DNA of 64,000 nucleotides from an uncultured Myxococcales bacterium. Its GTDB lineage: Bacteria; Myxococcota_A; UBA9042; DTJE01. This document shows positions 15,619 through 24,769 of the stretch, in pieces. Numbering within the stretch: position 1 is the first letter of the stretch; every line of letters begins with the position of its first letter. Made by a program: the position numbers and the translations under genes. The notes under the pieces are model-generated. The model was not told the DNA's origin and ran no database searches. It was given only the letters and a program-made list of their open reading frames with translations. The stretch is taken from assembly GCA_937975765.1 (NCBI GenBank), contig CALJUR010000008.1:124001-188000 (forward strand), read 5' to 3'.

Positions 15619-18144
15619 ATGCGTCGAAACGTCGGTAGATCCTTCCGTTCCGCCTGGGTCGTCGCGTGCGTTCTCGCCTTGGCGGCCTGCGGCGGCAGCA
15701 AGAAGGACGACCTTGGGGAACCCGAGGACGGGGACGAGGGGGATGCCCTCGAAGAGACGGCTCCCGAGGTCGCTCCCGACGGGGTCGCCGACGGCCAGGA
15801 AGAGGTCCCGCTGGAGGAGGCCTCGGACGCGCCCGGGGATGCGGAGGTCGTCTACACCTGCCTGAAGGACAAGGACTGCGAGAACGCGAACCTCGGGACC
15901 GGCGAGGCATGCAGGACGAAGAAGGTCTGCAAGAAGCCCGAGAACGTCTGCGTGCTGACGTGGGAGGACTCCTGCTGCCGCGAGGCGGTGATCCTCGACC
16001 AGGGGTTCGAGAACGGCCTGGACGGATGGACGATCACCGGCCTGGCGGGCAACGGCCCCGTCGGCTGGTCGATCTCCGGCCACCGGAAGGCGCTGGGAGC
16101 GAACAGCCTCTACTTCGGCGATCCGCAGTGCCGCACGTACTACAACGGACAGTTGGGCGAGGACTGCCGGCCGGTCGAGGGATCGGCGAAACAGGCGACC
16201 CTCGTGGGCGGGGCCGCGACCTCCCCGGTCTTCTTCCTGCCCCCGCTGGACCGTCAGAAGACGGCCTTCTGGGTCTCGTTCAACGTGTGGCTGCAGACCG
16301 AGCCCGTCCAGGAAGGCGTGACCACCCAGCCCGACCTGCTGCGGTTGCAGGTGATCACGGATTCCGTCGGCGAGGGGGACGACTACCCGACGGTCTTCAC
16401 GGCGGCCACCCTCGACCGGAACACCTCTGGGCATTTCGTGCACGTCGTCGGGGACCTGTCCGAGTTCACGAACCAGACCATCGCGCTTCGCCTGGCCTTC
16501 GACAGTTTCGACGGCAACAGCAACTTCTTCGAGGGCGTCTACGTGGACGACTTCAAGGTCGCCACGGGCTGCGTCGGCGAGGCCCACCCGCCCTGCGAAA
16601 CCGCGGCATCGAGCCCCTGCGGCAGCGACGGCGAGGCGTGCACGGACGACTTGTGCCTGGGGTTCACGAACCTCTCGGGCTTCGGCGTCTGCGAGCACGC
16701 GATCATCACCGCCTGCGCCCAGCCGGAATGCACCCAGGCCACCGTCGCGACGGACTGCCCGGTCACGGGGGTGTGCGACCGGCCGACCTGCACGGACGGC
16801 CTGTGCGGGTTCGAGACGCTGCCGCCGGAGCAGTGCTGCAACCGCGACTCGCTGCTGGTCGCCGGCTTCGACACCGGCCTGGACGACTTCACCGTCTGGA
16901 CCTACCAGGGCGACTCCCCCGTGCACTGGCAGTCGTCCCCCTGGCGGTCCGTCTCGGGCGGCGGCTCGCTGTACTACGGCGACGGCGCGTCGCGCACCTT
17001 CGTCAGCGCGGACTACGTGTTCGGCGAGGCCACCAGCCCGGTCGTCGAGGTCCCGGCGACGGGCTACTCGTTCCTGTCGTTCCAGCTTTTCCTGGCCACC
17101 GAGTTCGACGATTTCGTGGGCGAGTACTACAACCCGCTGGAGGCCGACCTGTTCACGGTCCACGTCGTGGAGGATATCGGCAGCGCGCAGGACCCCCTCT
17201 GGACGAAACTGAAACTGACTCCGGTGTGGACCTCGCACGCGGTTCGCGGCACGACCCTGCAGCAGTTCGTGCCGGTCGGAGTGGACCTGACCCGGTGGGC
17301 CGGCAAGAAGATCCGGATCCTCCTGCGGTTCGACCCCTCGGACACCGAGAAGAACAACTACGAAGGGGTGTACGTGGACGACCTGTCCATCCAGCACGAC
17401 CCCTGCGTGCGCCGCAATTGCAGCAGCGCCGACGACTGCTTCGTGGACGGGGTCTGCAAGACCGGCACCTGCCAGGATCAGGTGTGCGACGTGACGACCG
17501 TGGGCCCGCAGGGCTGCTGCTCGGTGCAGACCGAGTGCGACGACGGCAACGGGTGCACCGTGGACGGCTGCCTGCAGAACGCGTGCGTCCACGACCCGAT
17601 CGAGAAGCCCGGCTGCTGCATCCCCGCGACGCTCTACGAGGAGCATTTCGACGCCGCGACCACGCTGCCGGGTTTCGCGGTGGCCGACCTGTCCACGCCC
17701 GGCGTCGGCGGTGCCCACGTCGGGTGGGAGCGGGTCGACTGGAACTCCAGGTCCGACCCCGGGTCGATGCACTTCGGCAACGACGTCGACTACGACAACG
17801 GGGGCGTCGCGAAGGGAACGGCCACGACGTCCGCGATCGTCCTGCCCTCGGTCGGCACCTTCGGCGCGACCTTCCAGCTCTTCCTGAACATCGAGCCGAA
17901 CGCCGAGCGCGACCTCTTCAAGGTCGAGGTGGTGGACGGCGCGACGGCCACCCAGGTGTTCGCGAAGACGGCGGTCTCGGGCGAACACTACAGCACCTGG
18001 TACTCCGTCCCGGTGATCGACCTCACGGCCTTCCGCGGCAAGGCGATCCAGTTGCGCTTCACGTTCGACAGCGTCGACTCCCAGCAGAACACGGGGACGG
18101 GCGTCTTCATCGACGACCTGATGGTCCTGAAGACCTGCCTGTAG
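15619..18144 (+). CDS. Large Cys-rich lipoprotein with three MAM-like beta-sandwich domains
   Basis: An 841-residue lipoprotein (signal peptide, LAAC with Cys24) followed by an acidic linker rich in Asp, Glu and Pro. Three long domains of about 170-190 residues follow, each ending in a near-identical strand (GVYVDDFKV, GVYVDDLSI, GVFIDDLMV). Each also has an internal LRFxFDS/FDP element and a SLYFGD/SLYYGD/SMHFGN motif. These features fit a jelly-roll, MAM-like or immune-inhibitor-type adhesive fold. Cys-rich spacers separate them, with short CxxDxC, GxCxxxTC and ECDDGNGCTVDGC motifs typical of surface proteins in this lineage. No catalytic motif is seen. A cell-surface or outer-membrane adhesive role is an inference. 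GGAGG six bases before the ATG supports the start. Confidence 0.8.
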   Translation: MRRNVGRSFRSAWVVACVLALAACGGSKKDDLGEPEDGDEGDALEETAPEVAPDGVADGQEEVPLEEASDAPGDAEVVYTCLKDKDCENANLGTGEACRTKKVCKKPENVCVLTWEDSCCREAVILDQGFENGLDGWTITGLAGNGPVGWSISGHRKALGANSLYFGDPQCRTYYNGQLGEDCRPVEGSAKQATLVGGAATSPVFFLPPLDRQKTAFWVSFNVWLQTEPVQEGVTTQPDLLRLQVITDSVGEGDDYPTVFTAATLDRNTSGHFVHVVGDLSEFTNQTIALRLAFDSFDGNSNFFEGVYVDDFKVATGCVGEAHPPCETAASSPCGSDGEACTDDLCLGFTNLSGFGVCEHAIITACAQPECTQATVATDCPVTGVCDRPTCTDGLCGFETLPPEQCCNRDSLLVAGFDTGLDDFTVWTYQGDSPVHWQSSPWRSVSGGGSLYYGDGASRTFVSADYVFGEATSPVVEVPATGYSFLSFQLFLATEFDDFVGEYYNPLEADLFTVHVVEDIGSAQDPLWTKLKLTPVWTSHAVRGTTLQQFVPVGVDLTRWAGKKIRILLRFDPSDTEKNNYEGVYVDDLSIQHDPCVRRNCSSADDCFVDGVCKTGTCQDQVCDVTTVGPQGCCSVQTECDDGNGCTVDGCLQNACVHDPIEKPGCCIPATLYEEHFDAATTLPGFAVADLSTPGVGGAHVGWERVDWNSRSDPGSMHFGNDVDYDNGGVAKGTATTSAIVLPSVGTFGATFQLFLNIEPNAERDLFKVEVVDGATATQVFAKTAVSGEHYSTWYSVPVIDLTAFRGKAIQLRFTFDSVDSQQNTGTGVFIDDLMVLKTCL

Positions 18145-18215
18145 CACCCTGCCGGCGGATCGGCCCGCCGGTCCGGGGAAAGGCCCGCGGGAGCGCCTCG
18201 CGGCCTGCATTCCGG

Positions 18216-18245
18216 TTGACTTCCCCCTCCGTCCTGTCCTATCCT
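18216..18245 (+). promoter_or_regulatory. Promoter of the Kelch-like lipoprotein gene
   Basis: TTGACT at 18216-18221, 18-base spacer, TATCCT at 18240-18245, about 60 bases before the chosen ATG. It lies upstream of the alternative ATG at 18256 as well. Confidence 0.55.
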
Positions 18246-18306
18246 CCCGTCAACAATGGTCCTTTGTCGGTTCGCCCTTGGGCAGATCACCGGGAGACCA
18301 CGGAGC

Positions 18307-20052
18307 ATGACGACAAGAATCCATCTGGCTGCTGTTCTGGCCTTGGGCCTGTGGGCATGCGGCGTCGACGACACGCGTCCCGGTTCCGTGGGCGTGGTCG
18401 CCAGCGCCCTCACCAGCACCTGCGAGACGGGCGACGCGCCGCAGGGACTGGACCGCGTGAAGATCGTCGTCACCGGCCTGAAACAGGTCGAGGACGAGTC
18501 CGGCAACCTGGCCTGGAAGACCAGGGAACTGGGAGACCCGGTTTCGGCGGACATCGACAAGTCCGGCACGGGGACCGGGGGGGAGTGGTCCCAGGACGTC
18601 GTGGTCAAGGGGGTCGATGCCGGCATCGACCGCACCCTGACGATCCTCGGCTACACCAGCGGGCAGGACACGCCGACGTGGTTCGGGCGCCGCCGCGAGG
18701 TGTCGGTGACGCAGGACCGGACGACCGAGGTGGAACTGGTCCTGACGCGGTTCGGCCGGTTCACCTGCCTGGACGCACCCTCGGCCTTCTCGCAGCGCGC
18801 GTTCCCCGCTTCCGTGGTGCTTGGCGACGGCCGCGTCCTGCTGTCGGGCGGCTTCACGGGGAATGCCGACATCGGGGGCGGATCCTTCGAGTTGAGGGAC
18901 CCCTCCGCCAGCGCGTTCGTGTACGACCCTGCCAACGGGTCCATCGTGCAGGTCGGGGACATGACCGTGGCGCGCGCGGGCCACGCGATGGTCTACCTGC
19001 CGCTGGCCGACGGCGAGAAGGTCCTGGTGTTCGGCGGCGCCACGAAGATGACGGTCAAGGGCGGCAGCGAGTTCCCGCTGGACGTCGATGCCGCGGCCAC
19101 GCTGGATTCCTTCGAGATCTTCGACGTCGCGACGCTGGCGTTCCTCCCGGCCGGCCAGGACTATGCCGGCAAGGACAAGAAGATGGGCCGGGGACGGGTG
19201 TTCCCGTCGGTCGGCCGCCTGTCCGACAACTCGATCCTGATCACGGGGGGCGGCAGGTGGCCGCTGGCGGCTTCGGACTACACCCTGGCCGAGATCTGGG
19301 CCCCGTATGCCGACAAGGACGCGAACGGCGAGAACCCGAGGGGCGGCATGCTGGACGTCGGCACCGGGCTGGTGCTGCTGCGCCAGCACAACGGCGCCGC
19401 CATGGTCAAACTGGACGAGACGACCCAGGGCCTGTCGCGGTACCTGGTGATCGGCGGCACGACCGGGGCCGACGCGAACGTCGAGATCTTCAAGCAGGCG
19501 TCCAAGCCGGAGGACGGCGTCGTCGGCGCGTTCCAGGCCCGGTCGGCCAGCGGCCTGCCGCTGCTGTTCTTCCCGACGGTCACGCCGCTGAAGCAGGACG
19601 CGGAAGGGCGCAAGCGCTTCCTGGTCGTGGGCGGCGCCGAGTACAAGAGCGCCAGGTTGTCCGCACCGCTGGCGAAGGCCTGGATCCTGTCGGTCGACGC
19701 CCAGGACAAGGTCGCGGTCGAGGCGATCGACACCCCGTGCGCGGCGCGGTTCCTGCACAAGACGATCGGGTCCTTCGACGCGGACGGCGCGGTGGTGCTG
19801 GGCGGCTTCACCGACTTCGGCCAGGTGGCCAACGGCAACGCGTGCTTCTTCGACCTGGCGACGAAGACGTTCTCGATGGTCCCGCAAGGCCAGCCCGAGT
19901 TCTTCGCCCGGGCTGCGAACGTGGCCGAGCGGCTGATCGACGACTCGCTGCTGCTGGCGGGCGGCCTGGTGAACGTCTCCGACCTGGACGGGACGCCCGG
20001 CCTGCTGGAACTGTACACGCCTCCGTCCCTGAAGACGAACCTGGCGGAGTAG
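18307..20052 (+). CDS. Kelch-like beta-propeller lipoprotein
   Basis: A 581-residue lipoprotein. The ATG at 18307 gives a compact signal peptide ending in GLWAC (Cys18) and is preceded by a GGAG site; an earlier ATG at 18256 would put extra polar residues before it. The first 150 residues form a beta-rich domain (CETGDAPQGLDRVKIVVTGL). The rest contains repeated Kelch-type blades with paired glycines: RVLLSGGF, KVLVFGGA, SILITGGG, YLVIGGT, FLVVGGA, AVVLGGF and LLLAGGL, about seven in number. A seven-bladed propeller is therefore plausible. No enzyme motif is recognised. It is probably a periplasmic or surface protein and lies 13 bases ahead of the PEGA-domain gene, so the two are likely co-transcribed. 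Confidence 0.8.
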   Translation: MTTRIHLAAVLALGLWACGVDDTRPGSVGVVASALTSTCETGDAPQGLDRVKIVVTGLKQVEDESGNLAWKTRELGDPVSADIDKSGTGTGGEWSQDVVVKGVDAGIDRTLTILGYTSGQDTPTWFGRRREVSVTQDRTTEVELVLTRFGRFTCLDAPSAFSQRAFPASVVLGDGRVLLSGGFTGNADIGGGSFELRDPSASAFVYDPANGSIVQVGDMTVARAGHAMVYLPLADGEKVLVFGGATKMTVKGGSEFPLDVDAAATLDSFEIFDVATLAFLPAGQDYAGKDKKMGRGRVFPSVGRLSDNSILITGGGRWPLAASDYTLAEIWAPYADKDANGENPRGGMLDVGTGLVLLRQHNGAAMVKLDETTQGLSRYLVIGGTTGADANVEIFKQASKPEDGVVGAFQARSASGLPLLFFPTVTPLKQDAEGRKRFLVVGGAEYKSARLSAPLAKAWILSVDAQDKVAVEAIDTPCAARFLHKTIGSFDADGAVVLGGFTDFGQVANGNACFFDLATKTFSMVPQGQPEFFARAANVAERLIDDSLLLAGGLVNVSDLDGTPGLLELYTPPSLKTNLAE

Positions 20053-20065
20053 GGAGGATCTCGCG

Positions 20066-21505
20066 ATGAACGCGACCCGGAGCAACCGGTTCCCGTCCCT
20101 GGTGCCGACGCGGAGGTCCCCCCTGTTCGCGGGGGTCGCGGCATTCCTGGCCGCGAGCCTGCTGCAACTGGAGGTCTCCGGCGCCCTGTCGCTGGTGGCC
20201 GCGGCCCGCGCCGCGGACGCCCCCGCCACCGCGCGCCGGCTGGCCCTGTTCGTGGTCCCGAAGGACGCGAAGAAGGACGCTACGACGGCCATGGTCATCC
20301 GCGGCCTGATGCGCGGCACCGCCGACCGGCTGGAGGCGTCCGGCCTGCGCCGCGCCCCGCTGAGCGAGTCGCTGCCGGACACGGCGCTGGCGACCGTGGC
20401 GGCGAAGGTCGAGGAAGGCTTCCGCGCCCTGAACTCCCAGAAGTGGGACGAGGCGCTGGCGGCCTACAAGGCGGCCGAAGCGACGCTGCAGCCGGTCCTG
20501 GGACTGGCCGACCGGGCCCTGGTGGCGCGGACGTACAAGGGCCTGGGCATCGCCTCGCTGCAGGCGCGCAAGCAGTTGCAGGCGAAGGAGGCGGTCCGGC
20601 GGTCGGTGCTGCTGTACCCCGGCCAGAAGCAGAGCGAGTACGCGTTCAACCTCGAGTCGCGCAACCTGTTCGCGCAGGTCCAGCGCGAGATGGAGGACGC
20701 CCCGGACGGCAGCCTGGACATCCAGGCGGGCGAGATCTCGGGCGCCGAGGTCTACGTCGGCGGCGAGTTCCGCGGGTTCGCGCCCATCAAGGTCAGCGGC
20801 CTGAAACTGGGCGAGCACCTGGTCAGCGTCTTCGCCGGGGGATACGAGCGCTGGGCGCAGTTCGTGTCGGTGCGCGGCGGCCCCGAGCAGCGCCTGGAAG
20901 TCCCGCTGGTTCCCGCGGCGAACCGGCGCGCGATCGACGAGGGCGTCGCGGCGGTGGTCCGGAGCACGGACAAGGGCGGTGCGGCGGCCTCGGAGGCGAG
21001 GACGCTGGCCGAGCGCGCGGGCGCCACGGACCTGGTCGTCCTGCGCGTGTCCAGCGACAGGAAGGGCTTCCTGCTGCAGGGCACCTACTGGCGCGACGGC
21101 ACGGCCACGGCGGTCCGGCAGGAACTGGCGCGCGACGCCACGCTGGTCGCGGGCCTCCAGGACCTGATGTCGAACCTGACCGGCCTGCAGGCGGGTCCCG
21201 AGACGGCGCTGGCCGCCCTGGAGCCTCCGCCGGTCTCGATGCCCGAAGGCGGTTCCGTGGTGGTCAGCGGTGCGGCCGGGGGGGGCGAGGACCTGATGGT
21301 CGATCCGAACTCGCCCATCTTCAAGGACACCGCGAAGAAGGAGAAGGGGATCGACGTCGTCCACAAGTGGTGGTTCTGGACCGCCCTGGTGGTGGGCGTG
21401 GGCGCCATTGCCGGCGTGACCTACTGGGGCGTGACCTCGGGCGGCGGCACGGGTTCGGGTACGCCGACCGGCGACGTCAAGGTCACCATCCGGGGCGTTC
21501 GCTGA
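20066..21505 (+). CDS. PEGA-domain protein with TPR-like region and C-terminal membrane helix
   Basis: A 479-residue exported protein. The N-terminal signal segment (VAAFLAASLLQLEVSGALSLVAAARA) is followed by helical TPR-like sequence around residues 120-190 (EGFRALNSQKWDEALAAYKA). A PEGA domain then spans about 215-270, with VYVGGEFRGFAPIKVSGLKLGEHLVSVFAGGYE; PEGA domains are small beta modules of envelope proteins. Near the C-terminus one hydrophobic helix (WWFWTALVVGVGAIAGVTYWGV) anchors the protein, leaving a Gly/Thr-rich end. The same architecture is common in Myxococcota next to Ser/Thr kinases, and here a kinase gene follows. Its role is not known. Confidence 0.8.
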   Translation: MNATRSNRFPSLVPTRRSPLFAGVAAFLAASLLQLEVSGALSLVAAARAADAPATARRLALFVVPKDAKKDATTAMVIRGLMRGTADRLEASGLRRAPLSESLPDTALATVAAKVEEGFRALNSQKWDEALAAYKAAEATLQPVLGLADRALVARTYKGLGIASLQARKQLQAKEAVRRSVLLYPGQKQSEYAFNLESRNLFAQVQREMEDAPDGSLDIQAGEISGAEVYVGGEFRGFAPIKVSGLKLGEHLVSVFAGGYERWAQFVSVRGGPEQRLEVPLVPAANRRAIDEGVAAVVRSTDKGGAAASEARTLAERAGATDLVVLRVSSDRKGFLLQGTYWRDGTATAVRQELARDATLVAGLQDLMSNLTGLQAGPETALAALEPPPVSMPEGGSVVVSGAAGGGEDLMVDPNSPIFKDTAKKEKGIDVVHKWWFWTALVVGVGAIAGVTYWGVTSGGGTGSGTPTGDVKVTIRGVR

Positions 21506-21565
21506 CCCGCGGGACGTCCTCCTCCCATCGCCTCGAATCCACTGCACGACGGCCTCCCGGAATGC

Positions 21566-21594
21566 TTGACAACGCAGCACCCGTGCGGCAAAGT
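21566..21594 (+). promoter_or_regulatory. Promoter of the DUF4388-fused kinase gene
   Basis: TTGACA at 21566-21571, 17-base spacer, CAAAGT at 21589-21594. Transcription would begin near 21601, which rules out the in-frame GTG at 21597 as the start codon. Confidence 0.5.
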
Positions 21595-21650
21595 CGGTGC
21601 GACCCGCCCACAAGGATCACGCGACCCCGGCGGGCGACGCGACGGGAGGA

Positions 21651-23921
21651 ATGGTGAGCCAGGAAGCGAACGGGAACCCGGTGTCCAGCGCTTCCCAGAT
21701 GCGTCCCCGGCAGTTCGGCAAGTACCTGCTGCTGGAGAAGATCGGTTCCGGCGGGATGGCCGAGATCTTCAAGGCCGTGGTGCGCGGCGCCGGGGACTTC
21801 CAGAAGGTCTGCGTCATCAAGAGGATCCTGCTGGGGTACTCGCGGGACCCGTCGTTCGTGAAGATGTTCGTCGACGAGGCGAAGATCACCGCCCCGCTGC
21901 AGCACGCGAACATCGTCAGCATCTACGAGTTCGACCAGGTGGAAGGGCAGTACTACCTGGCGATGGAACTGGTCCACGGGCGCGACCTGCAGAGGGTGAT
22001 GGCACGCGCCAACAAGGTCGGGCGCCAGGTCCCCGCCGAACTGGCGGTCCACCTCACCTGCGAGGTGTGCAAGGCCCTGTGGTACGCGTACAACGCGCGC
22101 GACCCGTACGGCAACCCCCTGCAGATCATCCACCGCGACGTGTCGCCGTCCAACGTGCTGCTGTCCTTCGACGGCGACGTCAAGGTGACCGACTTCGGCG
22201 TGGCCAAGGCCGCGATCTCCAGCGGCGACCAGGCCGGCGGCGTCCTGAAGGGCAAACTGGGCTACATGTCGCCCGAGCAGGTGATGGCCCGCGAGGTCGA
22301 TCACCGGTCGGACATCTTCAGCCTGGGGATCATCCTGTTCGAGACCCTGACCCTGAAGCGGATGTTCCTGGGACGCACTGACCTGCAGACGCTGATCAAC
22401 GTGCGCGACGCGGACGTCGAGAAGCGGCTGGCACGGCATCCGGAGATCGACCCCGGGCTGGCCGAAACCCTGCGCAAGGCGCTGGCCAAGGACCGCGATC
22501 GCCGGTACCGCAACGCCCAGGACTTCCTGACCGACATGCAGGACTGGCTGTATGCCCGCAACAGCCGCATCGGTCCGGCGCAGGTGGCGGCGTACCTGAA
22601 GGACCTGTTCCCCGAGGAGGCCGAACAGGAACTCCTGCCCCTGGAGGTCGAGGAGATCTCCGACGGCGCGCGCACCGGTGGGGAAGCCGTCGCGGCGACG
22701 GCCGAGGTTTCCGCTTCGGATGCCGCGGCACCGGTTTCCGGTTCGGCTCCGCGCGTGGCGCCGCCGGTCGCGGCCGAGGCGCCCTCCCAGCCCAGGGCCC
22801 CCCAGGCCGCCCCGGCCCGGGAGATGGCCCCCCGCCGGGAGGTCGAGGCCCCGACGCCGGTCCAGCCGGCCCGACGCCCGATGCCGGAGGCGCAGGACCT
22901 GTCGTTCGACGATTCCGGCCTGCGGGACGCGCCTTCCGATACCCGGAGTTCCCGCGTGGCCCCGCAGTCCGCCAACTTCCGCATCCGGGACGCGGACGGG
23001 AACATCTTCGGCCCCGTGTCGTTCGACAACGTGCTCAGCCTGCTGAACAGCCGATCGATCACCGAGGACGAGCAGTGCTCGATGAACGACGGCGACTGGA
23101 TGCGGGTGGGCGACGTCGCCGCCTTCCGCGGCCACATGCGGGACGCGGGGGTCGAGCAGGCCCGCCGCGTGCTGCTGTTCGAGGGGACGCTGGAACGGCG
23201 CAACATGGTGCGCCTGGTCACGACCATCGCGCAGGTGCAGCGCCTGTCCGGCCTGCTGACGCTGAAGCAGGGCTCGAACCAGAAGGAGATCTACTTCCGG
23301 GACGGGCGCCCCCGCTTCATCTATTCGAACCTCAAGCACGAACTGCTGGGCGAGTTCCTGGTCCGCCGTCGCATGACGACGCGCGAGTCCGTGGACCAGG
23401 CGATCCAGCAGTCCCGTACGGCGGCGGGCCGGCTGGGGGACGCCCTGGTGTCGCAGGGCGTGGTCGGCGCACACGAACTGGCCGATGCCCTGCAGGTGCA
23501 GTTCCGCGAGCGGTTCCTGGACATCTTCCGCTGGGACTCGGGCTGGTACGGGTTCTTCGAGAACGTGGCCACCCCGAAGGCGGCCGTCACGATGGACCTG
23601 GACCCCATGGAGGCGATGTCCGAGGCCGTTCGCGCCCAGTACCAGCTGCCGCTGCTGCGCGCCTTCCTGGCGGATTGCGCCCAGCGCCGCCTGGTGCGGA
23701 TGGACAGTGCCCGGGTGCCGGTGTCGGCGCTGAAGCTGCTGCCCCGGGAGATGCGCGTGCTGAACCTGCTGGACGCGAACCCCAGCATCGCGCAGCTGGC
23801 GAAGGTGCTGCCGACCGGTCCCGAGACCGAGTTGCTGATCTACCGCGTGGTGTTCCTGCTGATCGAGACCGGCATGTGGATCTTCCGCGGCAGCCAGGCG
23901 GCCAGCCCGCCGCGGCGCTAG
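21651..23921 (+). CDS. Ser/Thr protein kinase fused to GYF-like and DUF4388-like domains
   Basis: A 756-residue protein. The Hanks kinase domain covers residues 22-290: glycine loop GSGGMAE (32-38), catalytic loop HRDVSPSN (from 161), DFG (from 181) and SPE as the APE equivalent. After a Pro/Ala-rich linker there is a short GYF-like module (about 442-495: IFGPVSFDNVLSLL). A PatA/DUF4388-type region follows from about residue 507 (FEGTLERRNMVRLVTTI, FLVRRRMTTRESVDQAIQQS), containing a GspE-N-like helical piece. Kinase plus DUF4388 is found in Myxococcota. No transmembrane helix is present, so it is cytoplasmic. ATG at 21651 has GGAGG only one base away; the neighbouring GTG at 21654 may be the real start. 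Confidence 0.85.
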   Translation: MVSQEANGNPVSSASQMRPRQFGKYLLLEKIGSGGMAEIFKAVVRGAGDFQKVCVIKRILLGYSRDPSFVKMFVDEAKITAPLQHANIVSIYEFDQVEGQYYLAMELVHGRDLQRVMARANKVGRQVPAELAVHLTCEVCKALWYAYNARDPYGNPLQIIHRDVSPSNVLLSFDGDVKVTDFGVAKAAISSGDQAGGVLKGKLGYMSPEQVMAREVDHRSDIFSLGIILFETLTLKRMFLGRTDLQTLINVRDADVEKRLARHPEIDPGLAETLRKALAKDRDRRYRNAQDFLTDMQDWLYARNSRIGPAQVAAYLKDLFPEEAEQELLPLEVEEISDGARTGGEAVAATAEVSASDAAAPVSGSAPRVAPPVAAEAPSQPRAPQAAPAREMAPRREVEAPTPVQPARRPMPEAQDLSFDDSGLRDAPSDTRSSRVAPQSANFRIRDADGNIFGPVSFDNVLSLLNSRSITEDEQCSMNDGDWMRVGDVAAFRGHMRDAGVEQARRVLLFEGTLERRNMVRLVTTIAQVQRLSGLLTLKQGSNQKEIYFRDGRPRFIYSNLKHELLGEFLVRRRMTTRESVDQAIQQSRTAAGRLGDALVSQGVVGAHELADALQVQFRERFLDIFRWDSGWYGFFENVATPKAAVTMDLDPMEAMSEAVRAQYQLPLLRAFLADCAQRRLVRMDSARVPVSALKLLPREMRVLNLLDANPSIAQLAKVLPTGPETELLIYRVVFLLIETGMWIFRGSQAASPPRR

Positions 23922-23957
23922 CACCGCGTTCCCGACGGGCGAACCCTCGACCGATCG

Positions 23958-24716
23958 TCAGGCGATCTCGACGAACCCCGAACGGGCCAGGTGCGACAGC
24001 ACGATCAGCGTCCGCAGTTCGGGTGCGACCACCTTCCGCGTCAGGTCGCGCAGGTTGCGGTGGCCGTCGGTCTGGCGCAGGACGTCCAGCAGCAGGGAAG
24101 GGTGGTCGCAGGGGATCTTGATGGGCTGGCGGTCCTTGACCGGGACCGGAACCCGGTCCATCGAGCCCAGGGCCTCCTTGTAGAGGCGCAGCAGCAGTTC
24201 GCCGTTCTTGTCCAGGAAGATGCCCAGTTCCTCGGCCTCGGGCGCCAGCATCACCAGGCGTTCCAGGGAGATCATCGCGCCGGCGGAATCGCCCAGGTCG
24301 AACAGGCGGACCACGTCCTCGTACAGAAGCCGCTGGGCGCCGTCCCAGTGGACCTCGGGACGGGCCTCGGCCGCGGCCGGGACCGCCTCGACCTGCCGGG
24401 GAGGGGAAGGCGGCGGCGGCTCGGGAACCGTGACGGTCTCCCGGGCGTGGAAGGCGAGGCCGGGCAGGGACTCGGCCGGAGGTACCGGCTGGGACACGGC
24501 CTTCCGGGCGGCCTCGGCACGGCTGCGCAGGGTGGTCACGCAACGCTGCAGCGACGTGGCCAGGGGATCCCGGGCCGGGTCGAACGCCGTCGCGACCGCC
24601 ATGACGCGGTGCCGGTACTCCGACAGGGCCTGCAGGTCGTCGGGCAGCCCCGCCAGGAGCCGCTCCAGCAGTTCCCTGGTCCTGGGGTGCACGGCCGGTT
24701 GAGGGGCGCCTCGCAT
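23958..24716 (-). CDS. Uncharacterised protein with C-terminal winged-helix-like segment
   Basis: A 252-residue protein that I do not recognise. The first 100 residues are helical and basic (PRTRELLERLLAGLPDDLQALSEY). The middle is Pro/Ala-rich. The final 60 residues (HPSLLLDVLRQTDGHRNLRDLTRKV, then LSHLARSGFVEIA) look like a winged helix of the kind that ends DUF4388 proteins. No catalytic residues or signal peptide are visible. It is the last gene of the run from 34865 to 23958, following the HD-GYP gene by 53 bases and converging with the kinase gene. Link to DUF4388 signalling is an inference. Confidence 0.65.
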   Translation of the reverse strand: MRGAPQPAVHPRTRELLERLLAGLPDDLQALSEYRHRVMAVATAFDPARDPLATSLQRCVTTLRSRAEAARKAVSQPVPPAESLPGLAFHARETVTVPEPPPPSPPRQVEAVPAAAEARPEVHWDGAQRLLYEDVVRLFDLGDSAGAMISLERLVMLAPEAEELGIFLDKNGELLLRLYKEALGSMDRVPVPVKDRQPIKIPCDHPSLLLDVLRQTDGHRNLRDLTRKVVAPELRTLIVLSHLARSGFVEIA

Positions 24717-24769
24717 GTCGCGGATTCTAGCACGGCCCAGGGGGGAGCCGGAAATGCAAGAAGAGGGAC

